Assembly: GCA_026399835.1 (NCBI GenBank)
Contig: JAPLQE010000066.1
Location: forward strand, 124,001 to 188,000
Length of the DNA: 64,000 nt
From: Burkholderiales bacterium
GTDB lineage: Bacteria; Pseudomonadota; Gammaproteobacteria; Burkholderiales; Burkholderiaceae_E
Reading direction: 5' to 3'
Below are positions 53,202 through 61,927 of this stretch, one piece after another (positions within the stretch are counted from its first letter, which is position 1; every line of letters begins with the position of its first letter). Position numbers and translations under genes: made by a program. A model generated the notes under the pieces. It saw only the letters and a list, made by a program, of their open reading frames with translations. It did no database searches and had not been told where the DNA came from.

Positions 53202-53968
53202 GACGAGTGCTGGCCGCGATGGGCCCACGCGGTCGTGTGGCGCTCGATGTACGAGAACAGCTCGTACATCGCCATCGCCATCGCGCCGATCACCACCAGC
53301 CCGGCGAAGGCGAGCGGCATGCGCGACTGCGAGCCTGCGGTCAGCAGCAGCTGGCCGATGCCCTCGTTCGACGCGCTCATCTCCGAGACCGTGGTGCCGA
53401 CGAAGGCGAGCGTGATCGCGACCTTCAGCGACGCGAAGAAGTAGGGCATGGAGCGCGGCAGGCCGACCTTCAGCAGCACGTCGAGCCGCTTGGCGCCGAG
53501 CACCCGCAGCACGTCCTCGAGCTCGGGTTCGAGCGTGGCCAGCCCGGTGGCGATGTTCACCATGATCGGGAAGAACGAGATCAGGAACGCGGTGAGGATC
53601 GCCGGTCCCGCGCCGATGCCGAACCAGACCACGAGGATCGGCACGAGCGCGGCCTTGGGCACCGCGTTGAACGCGGTCATCAGCGGATACATCGCCGAGT
53701 AGGCGAACTTCGACGAGCCGATCAGGAAGCCGAGCGCCACGCCCACGACGATCGAGATCGCGAAGCCGATCATCGTCGTCCAGAAGGTGCGCCACGCGTT
53801 GGTCATGATCGGGCCGGCGTACTCGACGAGTGCCACCAGGATCGACGACGGCGAGGGCAGGATGTAGTCGCTGACGTTCAGGCCGCGGCACAGCAGCTCC
53901 CAGACGATCAGGATCGCCGAGAGCAGCAGCAGCGGCGCGTAGCGCTCGGCGGGGGTGGGGGCGGCCAT
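53198..53968 (-). CDS. ABC transporter permease
   Basis: 256 aa inner-membrane permease of the nitrate/taurine/thiamine-precursor type with about six spans. The EAA loop is LRVLGAKRLDVLLKVGLPRS, preceded by FISFFPIMVNIATGLATLEP; the first span is LLLLSAILIVWELLCRGL. It starts 10 bp after the ATPase gene and its TGA overlaps the start of the deaminase gene. Substrate inferred from context only. Confidence 0.9.
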   Translation of the reverse strand: MAAPTPAERYAPLLLLSAILIVWELLCRGLNVSDYILPSPSSILVALVEYAGPIMTNAWRTFWTTMIGFAISIVVGVALGFLIGSSKFAYSAMYPLMTAFNAVPKAALVPILVVWFGIGAGPAILTAFLISFFPIMVNIATGLATLEPELEDVLRVLGAKRLDVLLKVGLPRSMPYFFASLKVAITLAFVGTTVSEMSASNEGIGQLLLTAGSQSRMPLAFAGLVVIGAMAMAMYELFSYIERHTTAWAHRGQHSS

Positions 53969-53978
53969 CGGCGGGTCC

Positions 53979-54782
53979 TCAGCTCTTGCGGATCGAGCCG
54001 ATCCGCTCGCGCAGCTCGAGCACCAGCGCGGTGAACGGCTCGGTGTAGGTGATCTCGAGGTCGCGCGGGCGCGGCAGGTCGATCTGCCGGGTGGCGAGGA
54101 TGCGACCCGGGCGTTTGCTCATCACGTAGACGGTGTCGGCGAGGTAGACGGCCTCGCGAAGGTCGTGCGTGACCAGGATCACGTTGAAGCGCTGCACGGT
54201 CCAGAGGTCGCGCAGCACGTTCCACAGCTCCTCGCGGGTGAACGCGTCGAGCGCGCCGAAGGGCTCGTCGAGCAGCAGCATCCGCGGCTCGTGGATCAGC
54301 GCGCGGCAGATCGACGCCCGCTGCTGCATGCCGCCCGACAGCTGCCACGGGAACTTGTCCTCGTAGCCCTGCAGTCCGACCGTCGCCAGCAGCTTGCGGG
54401 CGCGCGCCGCGTACTCCTCGCGCTTGGCCTTGAAGCTCGAGCGGTACGGCTCGACGATCTCCAGCGGCAGCAGCACGTTGTCGAGCGTGGTGCGCCACGG
54501 CAGCAGCGTCGGCGCCTGGAACGCCATGCCGACGATCTTCAGCGGGCCGGTCACGTTCTGGCCGGCGATCGCGACGCTGCCCTTCGTGGGCTTCTTGAGC
54601 CCGGTCGCGAGCTTCATGAAGGTCGACTTGCCGCAGCCCGAGGGCCCGACGATCGCGATGAACTCGCCGTCGCGCGTCGACAGCGTGATGTCCTCGATCG
54701 CGAAGTCGTTGCGGGCAGCCAGTTCGTCGGAATAGGCGAGCCAGACGTCCTTGAAGTCGACGAACGCGGGCGCGGTGCTCAT
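53979..54782 (-). CDS. ABC transporter ATP-binding protein
   Basis: 267 aa with complete motifs: Walker A GPSGCGKST, Q-loop MAFQAPTLLPWRTTL, signature QLSGGMQQRASICRA, Walker [16 protein letters not shown] and switch LVTHDLREA. A short C-terminal extension follows. It lies between the receptor (10 bp upstream) and permease genes of the same reverse-strand operon. Confidence 0.92.
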   Translation of the reverse strand: MSTAPAFVDFKDVWLAYSDELAARNDFAIEDITLSTRDGEFIAIVGPSGCGKSTFMKLATGLKKPTKGSVAIAGQNVTGPLKIVGMAFQAPTLLPWRTTLDNVLLPLEIVEPYRSSFKAKREEYAARARKLLATVGLQGYEDKFPWQLSGGMQQRASICRALIHEPRMLLLDEPFGALDAFTREELWNVLRDLWTVQRFNVILVTHDLREAVYLADTVYVMSKRPGRILATRQIDLPRPRDLEITYTEPFTALVLELRERIGSIRKS

Positions 54783-54792
54783 GCGCGCCGCC

Positions 54793-55851
54793 TCACTTCG
54801 CGAAGATGTTGCGCAGGTCCTTCGCGGGCAGCAGTCCGGTGACGAACAGGCGGTCCGGCTGGATGCGCTCCTTCAGGCCGAACGCGTCGTTGACCTGCGA
54901 GGCCATCAGCGCCATGCGCGGGCCGTTGATGTCGCCGAAGCCCTCGGCCTTCGCATCGGGGGTCACGACGCTGCCGGCCAGCGCCAGCTTCAGTCGCCGC
55001 GTCTCGAGCGCGGTGTCGATCAGCGCGTCGCGGTCCTTGACGCTGGCCACGCCCGCGGCCGGGTCGGCGATCACGTCCTTGACGCCCTTGGTGAACGCGC
55101 GCAGGAACGCCTTGACCGCCTCCGGATTCTTCTTGAGGAAGTCCTCGGCGACGATGACCACGTTGCCGTAGAGCTTCACGCCGAACTGCGGGTAGGGCAG
55201 CACGACGATGTCCTCGTCCTTCACACCGCGCGCATTCAGGTTCAGCAGCGAGGTGAAGTAGAAGCCGGTGATCGCGTCGATGTCGCCGCGCACCAGCATC
55301 GTCTCGCGCAGCGGTGGGTCCATCGCCGTCCAGTTGATCTTGGCGAGGTCGATGCCGTTGGCCTTGGCGAAGATCGGGAAGGCCTTGCGGCCCGCGTCGA
55401 ACACCGGCGCGCCGAGCTTCTTGCCGACCAGGTCGGCCGGGGTCTTGATGCCCGACTTCTTGAGCGCGAGCACCGCGGCCGGCGTGTTGTTGTAGACCAT
55501 CATCACCGCGACCGGCTTGGACGGCGCGGTCGGGTTGTTGCCCCAGAACTCCATCAGCGCCGCCATGTCGGCGAAGCCCATGTCGTAGGTGCCGGTGGCC
55601 ACGCGGGTGATCGTGCCGCCCGAGCCGTTGCCCGCGTCGATGACGACGTCGAGCTTCTCGTCCTTGAAGTAGCCCTTCTTGGCCGGCAGCGTGAACAGCG
55701 CGGCGGGGCCCTCGAAGCGCCAGTCGAGCTGGAAGCGGATGCGGGTCTCCTGGGCGGCGGCGGGGACGGCGGCCACCAGACCGGCGCCGAGGACGAGGGC
55801 GGCGACGAGCCGGGTGGGCATCAGTCGGGCGGGAACGAGGCGGGCGAGCAT
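54793..55851 (-). CDS. ABC transporter substrate-binding protein (NMT1/THI5-like)
   Basis: Periplasmic receptor, 352 aa. Start chosen at 55851, with AGGAG about 9 bp upstream; signal peptide RLVAALVLGAGLVAAVPAAA, cleaved before QETRIRF. NMT1/THI5-like signatures: RIRFQLDWRFEGPAALFTLP, GGTITRVATGTYDMGFADMA and LVGKKLGAPVFDAGRKAFPI. This family binds pyrimidine-type or other nitrogenous ring compounds, taurine and nitrate. With a deaminase in the operon and urate genes nearby, a purine or pyrimidine base is a good guess. Two possible promoters lie upstream. Confidence 0.88.
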   Translation of the reverse strand: MLARLVPARLMPTRLVAALVLGAGLVAAVPAAAQETRIRFQLDWRFEGPAALFTLPAKKGYFKDEKLDVVIDAGNGSGGTITRVATGTYDMGFADMAALMEFWGNNPTAPSKPVAVMMVYNNTPAAVLALKKSGIKTPADLVGKKLGAPVFDAGRKAFPIFAKANGIDLAKINWTAMDPPLRETMLVRGDIDAITGFYFTSLLNLNARGVKDEDIVVLPYPQFGVKLYGNVVIVAEDFLKKNPEAVKAFLRAFTKGVKDVIADPAAGVASVKDRDALIDTALETRRLKLALAGSVVTPDAKAEGFGDINGPRMALMASQVNDAFGLKERIQPDRLFVTGLLPAKDLRNIFAK

Positions 55852-55926
55852 CGGCGGGAACTCCTGGGGTGGGGCGGCCGCGGTCCGGGGGGGCACGTCG
55901 GCTGCGGCGGGTCGGTCGGGCGAGGC

Positions 55927-55953
55927 TGCAAGACTTGTGCCGGCGCGGATTAT
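55927..55953 (-). promoter_or_regulatory. Promoter region of the ABC/deaminase operon: candidate sigma54 and sigma70 elements
   Basis: On the minus strand CGGCACAAGTCTTGCA (55942-55927) matches 10 of 12 sigma54 positions with correct GG-GC spacing, predicting a start near 55916, 65 bp before the ATG. Slightly upstream a CATAAT -10-like hexamer (about 55953-55948) could serve sigma70. Which is used cannot be decided here; the sigma54 match lies outside the main cluster and has no matching enhancer repeat. Confidence 0.45.
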
Positions 55954-56020
55954 GCCGCCGCCCCGCGCCGTTCTGGTGCGCCGTTGCACCGGATTCGGAC
56001 CACCGCGTCGGGTCCGGACC

Positions 56021-56050
56021 CGGAGCGGGCCGGAGCGGGCCGGTCCGGGC
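56021..56050. repeat. 10-bp tandem units CGGAGCGGGC (x2) and CGGTCCGGGC
   Basis: Two identical units and one variant between the CoA-transferase stop codon and the ABC operon promoter region. GC-rich simple repeat with no assigned function. Confidence 0.4.
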
Positions 56051-56055
56051 CGGTC

Positions 56056-57201
56056 TCAGTCGGGGATGTGCCGCGAGGTATCCGCCCCGAGCGCGGGTGC
56101 CGGCCCGCGGATGGCCGGCCGCTCGCCGTCGAAGGACAGCGGCAGCCCGGTCAGCGCGAAGTCGGTGCCGGGCACGGCCTGCACGATGCCGAGCGCGGCC
56201 ACCTGCGGCTGGGCGAGCGCCTCGGGCACCGAGTGGATCGGTGCGCAGGGCACGCCCGCGGCCTCGAGCGCGGCCATCCAGTCTGCGCGGGGCCGCGTGC
56301 GCAGCACCGCGCGGATCTGCCCGAGCAGCTCGGCCGTGTTGACGAGGCGGTCGCGGTTGCTGCGAAAGCGCGCGTCCGCCGGCCAGTCGGGGCGGCCGAG
56401 CACCTGGGCGAACTTCACGAACAGCCGGTCGTTGCCGACGCACAGCAGGAACGGGCCGTCCGAGCCGTCGAAGGCCTCGTAGGGGACGAAGCTCGGGTGA
56501 CCGGAGGCATGGCGCTCGGGGAGCTTGCCCTCGTTGGCGAACGCGTCGCTCTTCTGCGCGATCCAGGCGAGCGCGGTCTCGGCGAGCGAGCCCTGCACGA
56601 CGCCGCCGCGGCCGGTCAGCGTGCGCCGGTGCAGCAGCGACAGCGCGCCGATGACGATCCACATGCCGGTGCCCTGGTCGCAGATCGACGCGCCGCTGCG
56701 GATCGGCGGGCCGTCGGGTTCGCCGTTGATGCTCGACAGCCCGCTCCAGGCCTGCAGCAGCGGCTCGTAGCCGGGGCGCTGCGCGAGCGGGCCCGTGTGG
56801 CCGAACGCCGACATGCCGCAGTAGATCAGCCGCGGATGGCGGGCGCACAGCGTCGCGCCGTCGAGGCCGAGCGACTCGGGCACGCCGGGGCGCAGGTTGT
56901 GCACCAGGATGTCGGCGCCCGCGACGATGGTGTCGAGCGCGGCCAGCCCCTGCGGCGTCTTCAGGTCGACGATCACCGACTGCTTGCCGCGGTTGAACAC
57001 CTGGAAGGCGAGCGAGTCGCCGTCGCGAAACGGCGGGCCCATCTGGCGCGCGTCGTCGCCGACCTCGGGCCGCTCGATCTTGATCACCTCGGCGCCGAGG
57101 TCGGCGAAGATCGCGCCGGCGAACGGGCCGGCCAGCACCTGGCCGAGCTCGACGACGGTGAGGCCGGCGAGCGGCAGCGGCATGGGCGTGGTCATCGTCA
57201 T
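56056..57201 (-). CDS. CaiB/BaiF (class III) CoA-transferase family protein
   Basis: 381 aa. N-terminal CoA-transferase block LTVVELGQVLAGPFAGAIFA and DLGAEVIKIERPEVGDDARQ; NRGKQSVIVDLKTPQG; catalytic Asp probably D175 in SICDQGTGMW; C-terminal HPSFVPYEAFDGSDG and LEAAGVPCAPIHSV. Moves CoA between carboxylic acids. ATG 57201 overlaps the preceding Bug receptor stop (ATGA). A Bug receptor coupled to a CoA-transferase is a common Burkholderiales arrangement for activating an acid; here the receptor appears damaged. Confidence 0.9.
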   Translation of the reverse strand: MTMTTPMPLPLAGLTVVELGQVLAGPFAGAIFADLGAEVIKIERPEVGDDARQMGPPFRDGDSLAFQVFNRGKQSVIVDLKTPQGLAALDTIVAGADILVHNLRPGVPESLGLDGATLCARHPRLIYCGMSAFGHTGPLAQRPGYEPLLQAWSGLSSINGEPDGPPIRSGASICDQGTGMWIVIGALSLLHRRTLTGRGGVVQGSLAETALAWIAQKSDAFANEGKLPERHASGHPSFVPYEAFDGSDGPFLLCVGNDRLFVKFAQVLGRPDWPADARFRSNRDRLVNTAELLGQIRAVLRTRPRADWMAALEAAGVPCAPIHSVPEALAQPQVAALGIVQAVPGTDFALTGLPLSFDGERPAIRGPAPALGADTSRHIPD

Positions 57202-58094
57202 TCCACCTCGATCTTCGCCTGCGCGACGACGCGCTTCCACTTCGCGATCTCGGCATCGACGAAGGCGGCGAGCTGCTGCGGCGTGCCCGGTGCCCAGTCG
57301 GCGCCCGGTCCGGTCTTCGCGCGGAACTCGGGCGAACGCACGATGTCGACGATCTTCTGGTTGAGCGCGGTGACGATCGGCTCGGGCGTGCCCGCGGGCA
57401 GGAACACCGCGAACCAGGCGACCATCTCGTAGCCGGGCAGGCCGGACTCGGCCACCGTCGGCAGATCGGGTACCGAGGGCGAGCGCGCGAGGCTGGTGAC
57501 CGCGAGCGCGCGCACGCGTGCGCCTTGCACCTGCGGCAGCGCGGTGCCGGCGTCGCAGAACATCGCCTGCACCTGGCCGGCGGCGAGGTCGGCGATCGCC
57601 TGCGGGTTGCCCTTGTAGCTGACGTTGGTCATGTTGAACTCGGGAATCGTGCGGATCGGCAGCGACGGATGCACCAGCACCAGCAGCGGTGCGGTGCCCA
57701 GCAGCGTGACGGGCGCGAAGTCCTTGACCGGGTCGTAGGGCAGCTTGCGGCGCAGCGCCAGGTTCGAGGCGTGCGTGCTGTTGGAGGTGACGAACACCGT
57801 CTGGCCATCGGGCTTGCTGCGCGCGGCCGCCTCGGCGGCGATCGAGCCGTCGGCGCCGGGGCGGTTGTCGACCACCACCGGCACGCCGAGGGCCGCCGAC
57901 AGCCGCTCGCCGACGAGACGCGCGTTGAGGTCGGTGCCGCTGCCGGCGGGGAAGGGGACGATGAAGCGGACCGGGCCGGCGGGCCAGGCGGACTGGGCGA
58001 GCGCAGCGTTCGGGACCGCCTGGGCGAGCGAGGCCGCGGCGAGGCCGCGCAGGACGGCACGGCGGCCGCGGGTGGCGGGATGCGGATCGGTCAT
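57198..58094 (-). CDS. Bug-family solute-binding protein with in-frame internal deletion
   Basis: 298 aa, about 30 shorter than normal. The N-terminal part is intact: Tat-like TRGRRAVLRGLAAAS signal, FIVPFPAGSGTDLNA, VVDNRPGADGSIAAE and LPYDPVKDFAPVTL. After SLPIRTIPEF it jumps to NMTNVSYKGNPQAIADLAAG. In the complete paralogue at 3975 about 34 residues, including KPGELKYASSG, lie between these points, so the region around 57638 has lost about 100 bp in frame. The missing strand lines the ligand pocket, so binding is probably impaired. The ATG at 58094 is preceded by GGAG; coupled to the CoA-transferase gene. Confidence 0.8.
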   Translation of the reverse strand: MTDPHPATRGRRAVLRGLAAASLAQAVPNAALAQSAWPAGPVRFIVPFPAGSGTDLNARLVGERLSAALGVPVVVDNRPGADGSIAAEAAARSKPDGQTVFVTSNSTHASNLALRRKLPYDPVKDFAPVTLLGTAPLLVLVHPSLPIRTIPEFNMTNVSYKGNPQAIADLAAGQVQAMFCDAGTALPQVQGARVRALAVTSLARSPSVPDLPTVAESGLPGYEMVAWFAVFLPAGTPEPIVTALNQKIVDIVRSPEFRAKTGPGADWAPGTPQQLAAFVDAEIAKWKRVVAQAKIEVE

Positions 58095-58212
58095 GGCGGT
58101 CTCCGGTGCGACGCAGGCCGGATTATCGGCGCGCGGTGGCGCGCTGTCGCCGCGGCGTTCCGGTGCGCCGGCGTTCGGCGCCCGGTGGCGCACGCCGGGC
58201 GCCCGGTGCCCG

Positions 58213-59409
58213 CTAGGGCTTCGCGCCCGCCCGGTACCAGCCGTCGATCACCGCCCGCTCGGCCTCGGTGATCTGCGTGAGGTTGCCGATCGGCATCGCC
58301 TTCGTGACCACCGTCTGCTGATGGATCGCCTGCGCCTGACGCACGATCGCGTCGGCCGAGTCGAGCACCACGTTCTTGGGCGGCGATGCGAAGCCAGGGT
58401 ACGTGGGCTGGGCCGCGTGGCAGCTCACGCAGCGCTGCTCGACGACCGTGCGCACCTCGGCGAGCGTGGGCACGGCGGCGCCGGCCTGTGTCGGCGCGGG
58501 GCGCGGCATCGCGAGCACGAAGGTGCCCGCGAGCGACGCGAGGCCCACCGCCAGCAGCAGCGGCCTGGACTGCCCGCGGTGTCGCAGCACCAGGTACAGC
58601 CGGATCGTCGCGCCCGCCAGCGCCATGCCCACCAGCGCCAGCCACGCGAAGCGGTGCTGGGTCAGCACCGCGTAATGGTTGCTGATCATCGTGAACAGCA
58701 CCGGCAGCGTGAAGTAGGTGTTGTGCACGCTGCGCTGCTTGCCGCGCAGGCCGTGGATCGGGTCGGGCGCGCGGCCCTCCTGCTTGGCGCGCACCAGCGC
58801 CTTCTGACCCGGGATGATCACGAAGAACACGTTGGCGGCCATGATCGTGCCGAGCATCGCGCCGAAGTGGATGAACGCGCCGCGGCCCGAGAAGAGCTGG
58901 CACAGCCCCCAGGCGGCGAGCGAGCACAGCAGGAAGAGGATCGCGGCGAGCACCGGTTCGTCGTCGCCCAGGCGCGATCGGCACAGCGCGTCGTAGACCA
59001 GCCAGCCGCCGACCAGGAAGGCCGCGGCGATCGCGACCGCGGTGCCCGGGGCGAGTGCGGCGACCGCCGGATCGACCAGGTAGACGCCCGCGCCCAGCCA
59101 GTAGACGAGCACCAGCATGAACATGCCGGACATCCAGGTGCTGTAGGCCTCCCACTTGAACCAGTGCAGCGGCTCGGGCAGCTCGGGCGGCGCGACCCGG
59201 AACTTCTGCGCGCGATAGAAGCCGCCGCCGTGCACCGACCAGACCTCGCCGGCCAGGTCGAGGCGCGTGCCTTCCTCGCGGTCGCGCGGTGCGTGCAGGT
59301 GCGCGTCGAGCCACACGAAGTAGAACGAGGATCCGATCCAGGCGATGCCGGCGATCAGGTGGAACCAGCGGCCGAGGAGGTTCAGCCACTCGAGGACATA
59401 GGGCTCCAT
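58213..59409 (-). CDS. puuD: Urate hydroxylase PuuD (membrane urate oxidase with cytochrome c domain)
   Basis: 398 aa integral membrane enzyme that oxidises urate to 5-hydroxyisourate and passes electrons to the respiratory chain. The N-terminal about 290 residues carry eight or so spans (LLGRWFHLIAGIAWIGSSFY; HFGAMLGTIMAANVFFVIIP; NTYFTLPVLFTMISNHY). The C-terminal domain is a c-type cytochrome: haem motif CVSCH and axial Met in KAMPIGNLTQ. It starts 4 bp after the stop of uraH, whose product acts next in the pathway. Confidence 0.94.
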   Translation of the reverse strand: MEPYVLEWLNLLGRWFHLIAGIAWIGSSFYFVWLDAHLHAPRDREEGTRLDLAGEVWSVHGGGFYRAQKFRVAPPELPEPLHWFKWEAYSTWMSGMFMLVLVYWLGAGVYLVDPAVAALAPGTAVAIAAAFLVGGWLVYDALCRSRLGDDEPVLAAILFLLCSLAAWGLCQLFSGRGAFIHFGAMLGTIMAANVFFVIIPGQKALVRAKQEGRAPDPIHGLRGKQRSVHNTYFTLPVLFTMISNHYAVLTQHRFAWLALVGMALAGATIRLYLVLRHRGQSRPLLLAVGLASLAGTFVLAMPRPAPTQAGAAVPTLAEVRTVVEQRCVSCHAAQPTYPGFASPPKNVVLDSADAIVRQAQAIHQQTVVTKAMPIGNLTQITEAERAVIDGWYRAGAKP

Positions 59410-59413
59410 GCGC

Positions 59414-59767
59414 TCAGCTGCCGCGGTAGGTCGACCAGGCCCAGGGCGAGACCAGCAGCGGCACGTGGTAGTTGCCGCCGGCCTCGGCGATGCCGAAGTC
59501 GATGACGACCACGTCGACGAAGGGCGGCTCGGGCAGTTCGACGCCGGTGGCGCGGAAGTAGTCGCCGGCGGCGAAGCTCAGGCGGTAGCGCCCGGGGCGG
59601 ACGGCATCGCCGGCCAGCAGCGGCGCATCGGTGCGGCCGTCGGCGTTGGTGAGCGTGCGCACGAGCGGCGTCCAGCGCTCGCCGTCGGCGGCGGACAGCT
59701 CGATCGACACGCCGGGCGCCGGGCGGCCGCGGGCGGTGTCGAGCACGTGGGTGGAGAGTTTTGCCAT
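59414..59767 (-). CDS. uraH: 5-hydroxyisourate hydrolase UraH
   Basis: Transthyretin-like tetramer that opens 5-hydroxyisourate to OHCU. 117 aa from ATG 59767; signatures [16 protein letters not shown] at the N-terminus and [18 protein letters not shown] at the C-terminus (the YRGS ending is diagnostic), including the catalytic His and Arg positions. In-frame sequence further upstream to 59866 lacks family character. It heads the uraH-puuD pair. The next pathway enzymes (OHCU decarboxylase, allantoinase) are not in the window. Confidence 0.95.
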   Translation of the reverse strand: MAKLSTHVLDTARGRPAPGVSIELSAADGERWTPLVRTLTNADGRTDAPLLAGDAVRPGRYRLSFAAGDYFRATGVELPEPPFVDVVVIDFGIAEAGGNYHVPLLVSPWAWSTYRGS

Positions 59768-59918
59768 CGTTCGGTGCAGGGTTCGGGGGAGGCCCGGTCG
59801 GCGCGGGGCTGCGGCCAAGGTCGAGCAAGGATGATGCCACGCGCGGCGCCGACGCTCCCCGGGCATGCATCGTGCTGTAGCCGGGCCCGGGGGCGTGGCC
59901 GTGCGCCACCCCGGCAGG

Positions 59919-61112
59919 TCAGTAGGGCAGCGACAGGATCGTTGCGGTCAGGTCGTCGCTGACCAGCAGCGGCTGGCCGCCCCGGGTCGTCGGGATCATC
60001 CACGGCAGCCACTGCGCGCCGCGCCGCTGCAGCGGCACGCTCGAGGCGAGGCCCGGCCAGCCGACCTTCTGCACTGTCGCGCTCTGGTAGAAGGTGCCGT
60101 CGCCGCCCGAGGTCCGCAGCAGCCACACCGAGCGGGCATCGACCGGGCCGGTGACCGTGATGTCCAGCACCACGCCTTCCGACGGCACGGCGGGCAGGGT
60201 CCGTCCCACGGCCGACGAGAAGTCGTTCGAGCCGGGGTTCAGGAACACCACGGGCGCGCCGCCCTCCCACTCGTGGCCGGCGACGAACAGGTCGAATCGC
60301 CCGTCGCCGTCGACGTCCGGCAGGTCGACGGTGAAGAAGCCTGCCTGCACGGCCAGCGCCGGCGGCAGCAGGCCGTCGGTGGGCGTGAAGCCGCCCTTGC
60401 CGTCGCCGAGCCAGACGCGGACCGACGGGTTCGACATGTTGTCGGTCACCACGACGTCGATCCTGCCGTCGCGATCGAAGTCGGCGGCCGCGGCGCCATG
60501 GAAGAAGCCGACCGAGGCGCTCGCGTCGCGGATCACGTAGGTGCCGTCGGCGCGGCTGAGCACGACCTTGTTGCGCTCGCCCGGGAACGGCGCCGCGTCG
60601 AAGCCGTGGCAGGCCACGAACACGTCGAGCCGTCCGTCGCCGTTGAAGTCGCCGAGCACGGCCTTGCGCGGATGGATGCAGCCGGCGCTGCCTTCGGGCA
60701 GCAGCGCCACCGATTCGATGAAGCTGCCGTCGGGCTGACGCCGGTAGAACGCGAAGTGCGAGGGGGGCGCGGTGGCCGGAGTGCTGCGGGACACGTCGTA
60801 GCGCAGGCTGGCGCTGAAGACCTCCACGACGCCGTCGCCGTCGACGTCGAGATAGGTGCGGGCCAGGTCGAAGGGCTCGGGAATCGCCTGCGGCACGAGG
60901 CCGACCGCCTTGAAGGCGGCGTAGGACGTGGTGTACGGCGCGGGCGGCGCGGCGGCCGGGGCCGGGGCCGGGGCTGCGGCGGGGGTCGCGGCGGGGGTCG
61001 CTGCGGCGGTTGCCGCGCCGGTCGCATCCGTACCCGATCCGCCGCCGCAGGCGGCGAGCGAGGCAGACAGCAGGGCCGCGACCCATCGTGAGGTGGTTCG
61101 GGGTGATCTCAT
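59919..61112 (-). CDS. FG-GAP/VCBS-repeat lipoprotein
   Basis: 397 aa. Lipobox signal [17 protein letters not shown] (acylated Cys), then a disordered Ala/Thr/Pro linker (about 25-58; [20 protein letters not shown]). The rest is a beta-propeller-type array with Ca2+-binding FG-GAP/VCBS motifs: [48 protein letters not shown] and [17 protein letters not shown], four DxDGDG-like loops. Probably outer-membrane anchored and surface or periplasm exposed. No enzymatic domain seen; function unknown. Not obviously linked to its neighbours. Confidence 0.88.
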   Translation of the reverse strand: MRSPRTTSRWVAALLSASLAACGGGSGTDATGAATAAATPAATPAAAPAPAPAAAPPAPYTTSYAAFKAVGLVPQAIPEPFDLARTYLDVDGDGVVEVFSASLRYDVSRSTPATAPPSHFAFYRRQPDGSFIESVALLPEGSAGCIHPRKAVLGDFNGDGRLDVFVACHGFDAAPFPGERNKVVLSRADGTYVIRDASASVGFFHGAAAADFDRDGRIDVVVTDNMSNPSVRVWLGDGKGGFTPTDGLLPPALAVQAGFFTVDLPDVDGDGRFDLFVAGHEWEGGAPVVFLNPGSNDFSSAVGRTLPAVPSEGVVLDITVTGPVDARSVWLLRTSGGDGTFYQSATVQKVGWPGLASSVPLQRRGAQWLPWMIPTTRGGQPLLVSDDLTATILSLPY

Positions 61113-61255
61113 GGCGCCCTCTCATCGAGGCCCGGGCGTCGGAGGCGCTTCCGCGGCACGCCTGTTATCGACCTCGTGCGCCTGCCGTGGCAGCCCGGCC
61201 CGCCCGGGGGAGGTGCCCGGTCGACGCCCGGCCGGGCGGGTGCGCGGCGCGGCCG

Positions 61256-61897
61256 CTATGCCCCGGGGCGGGCGGCCGTGCGCATCGCCAGCGCCCGGTC
61301 GACGAAGTCGAGCCGGTCCTGGCCCCAGAAGCGCTCGCCGTCGAGCACGAAGGTCGGCGAGCCGAACACGCCCAGCCGCTCGGCCTCGGCGGTGTTGGCG
61401 GCATAGGCGGCCTGCACCTCGGCACTGCCCTCCATCGCGTGCAGCGCGGCACCGTCGTAGCCGTTCTCGTCGGCGATCGCGATCCGCTCGGCCGCCTCCG
61501 AGGTGTCACGCTCCTCGGCCCACAGCGCGCGCAGCAGCGCGTGCGACAGCACGAAGGCGTCCTCGCCGCGCAGCTGCGCGGCGATCACCGTCCAGCCCGG
61601 GCGCTTGTTCCAGTCGGGCGGCTGGCCGTCGGACCGGTAGTGCTTCGGCACGAGGTTCAGCGGCAGGCCGAGGTGGCGGCGCCAGCGGTCGAGCTCGAGG
61701 GCGTGATAGCTGCGGCGCGGTTCGGGGCGCGTGCGCAGCGGGATGCCGCCGGTGCGCGGCACGACGGCCTGGAAGTCGTACGGCTTGAGCAGCAGCCGCA
61801 CCCGATGGCGGCGCACGATGTCCTGCAGCTGCGGGCCGCCGAGATAGGCCCAGGGCGATGACAGGCTGTAGAAGCAGTGCAGGTCGGTGTCGGTCAT
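61256..61897 (-). CDS. DsbA-fold 2-hydroxychromene-2-carboxylate isomerase family protein
   Basis: 213 aa. Kappa-GST/HCCA isomerase architecture: FYSLSSPWAYLGGPQLQDIV with the catalytic Ser, LPLNLVPKHYRSDGQPPDWN, and the C-terminal GVFGSPTFVLDGERFWGQDR (the cis-Pro region). These glutathione-dependent isomerases act in naphthalene and other aromatic degradation, but many orphan copies have unknown substrates. ATG 61897. Divergent from the flavoprotein gene at 61928 with only 30 bp between starts. Confidence 0.88.
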   Translation of the reverse strand: MTDTDLHCFYSLSSPWAYLGGPQLQDIVRRHRVRLLLKPYDFQAVVPRTGGIPLRTRPEPRRSYHALELDRWRRHLGLPLNLVPKHYRSDGQPPDWNKRPGWTVIAAQLRGEDAFVLSHALLRALWAEERDTSEAAERIAIADENGYDGAALHAMEGSAEVQAAYAANTAEAERLGVFGSPTFVLDGERFWGQDRLDFVDRALAMRTAARPGA

Positions 61898-61927
61898 GGC
61901 GGCGGCGCAGGCAGAATGGCGGTCATT

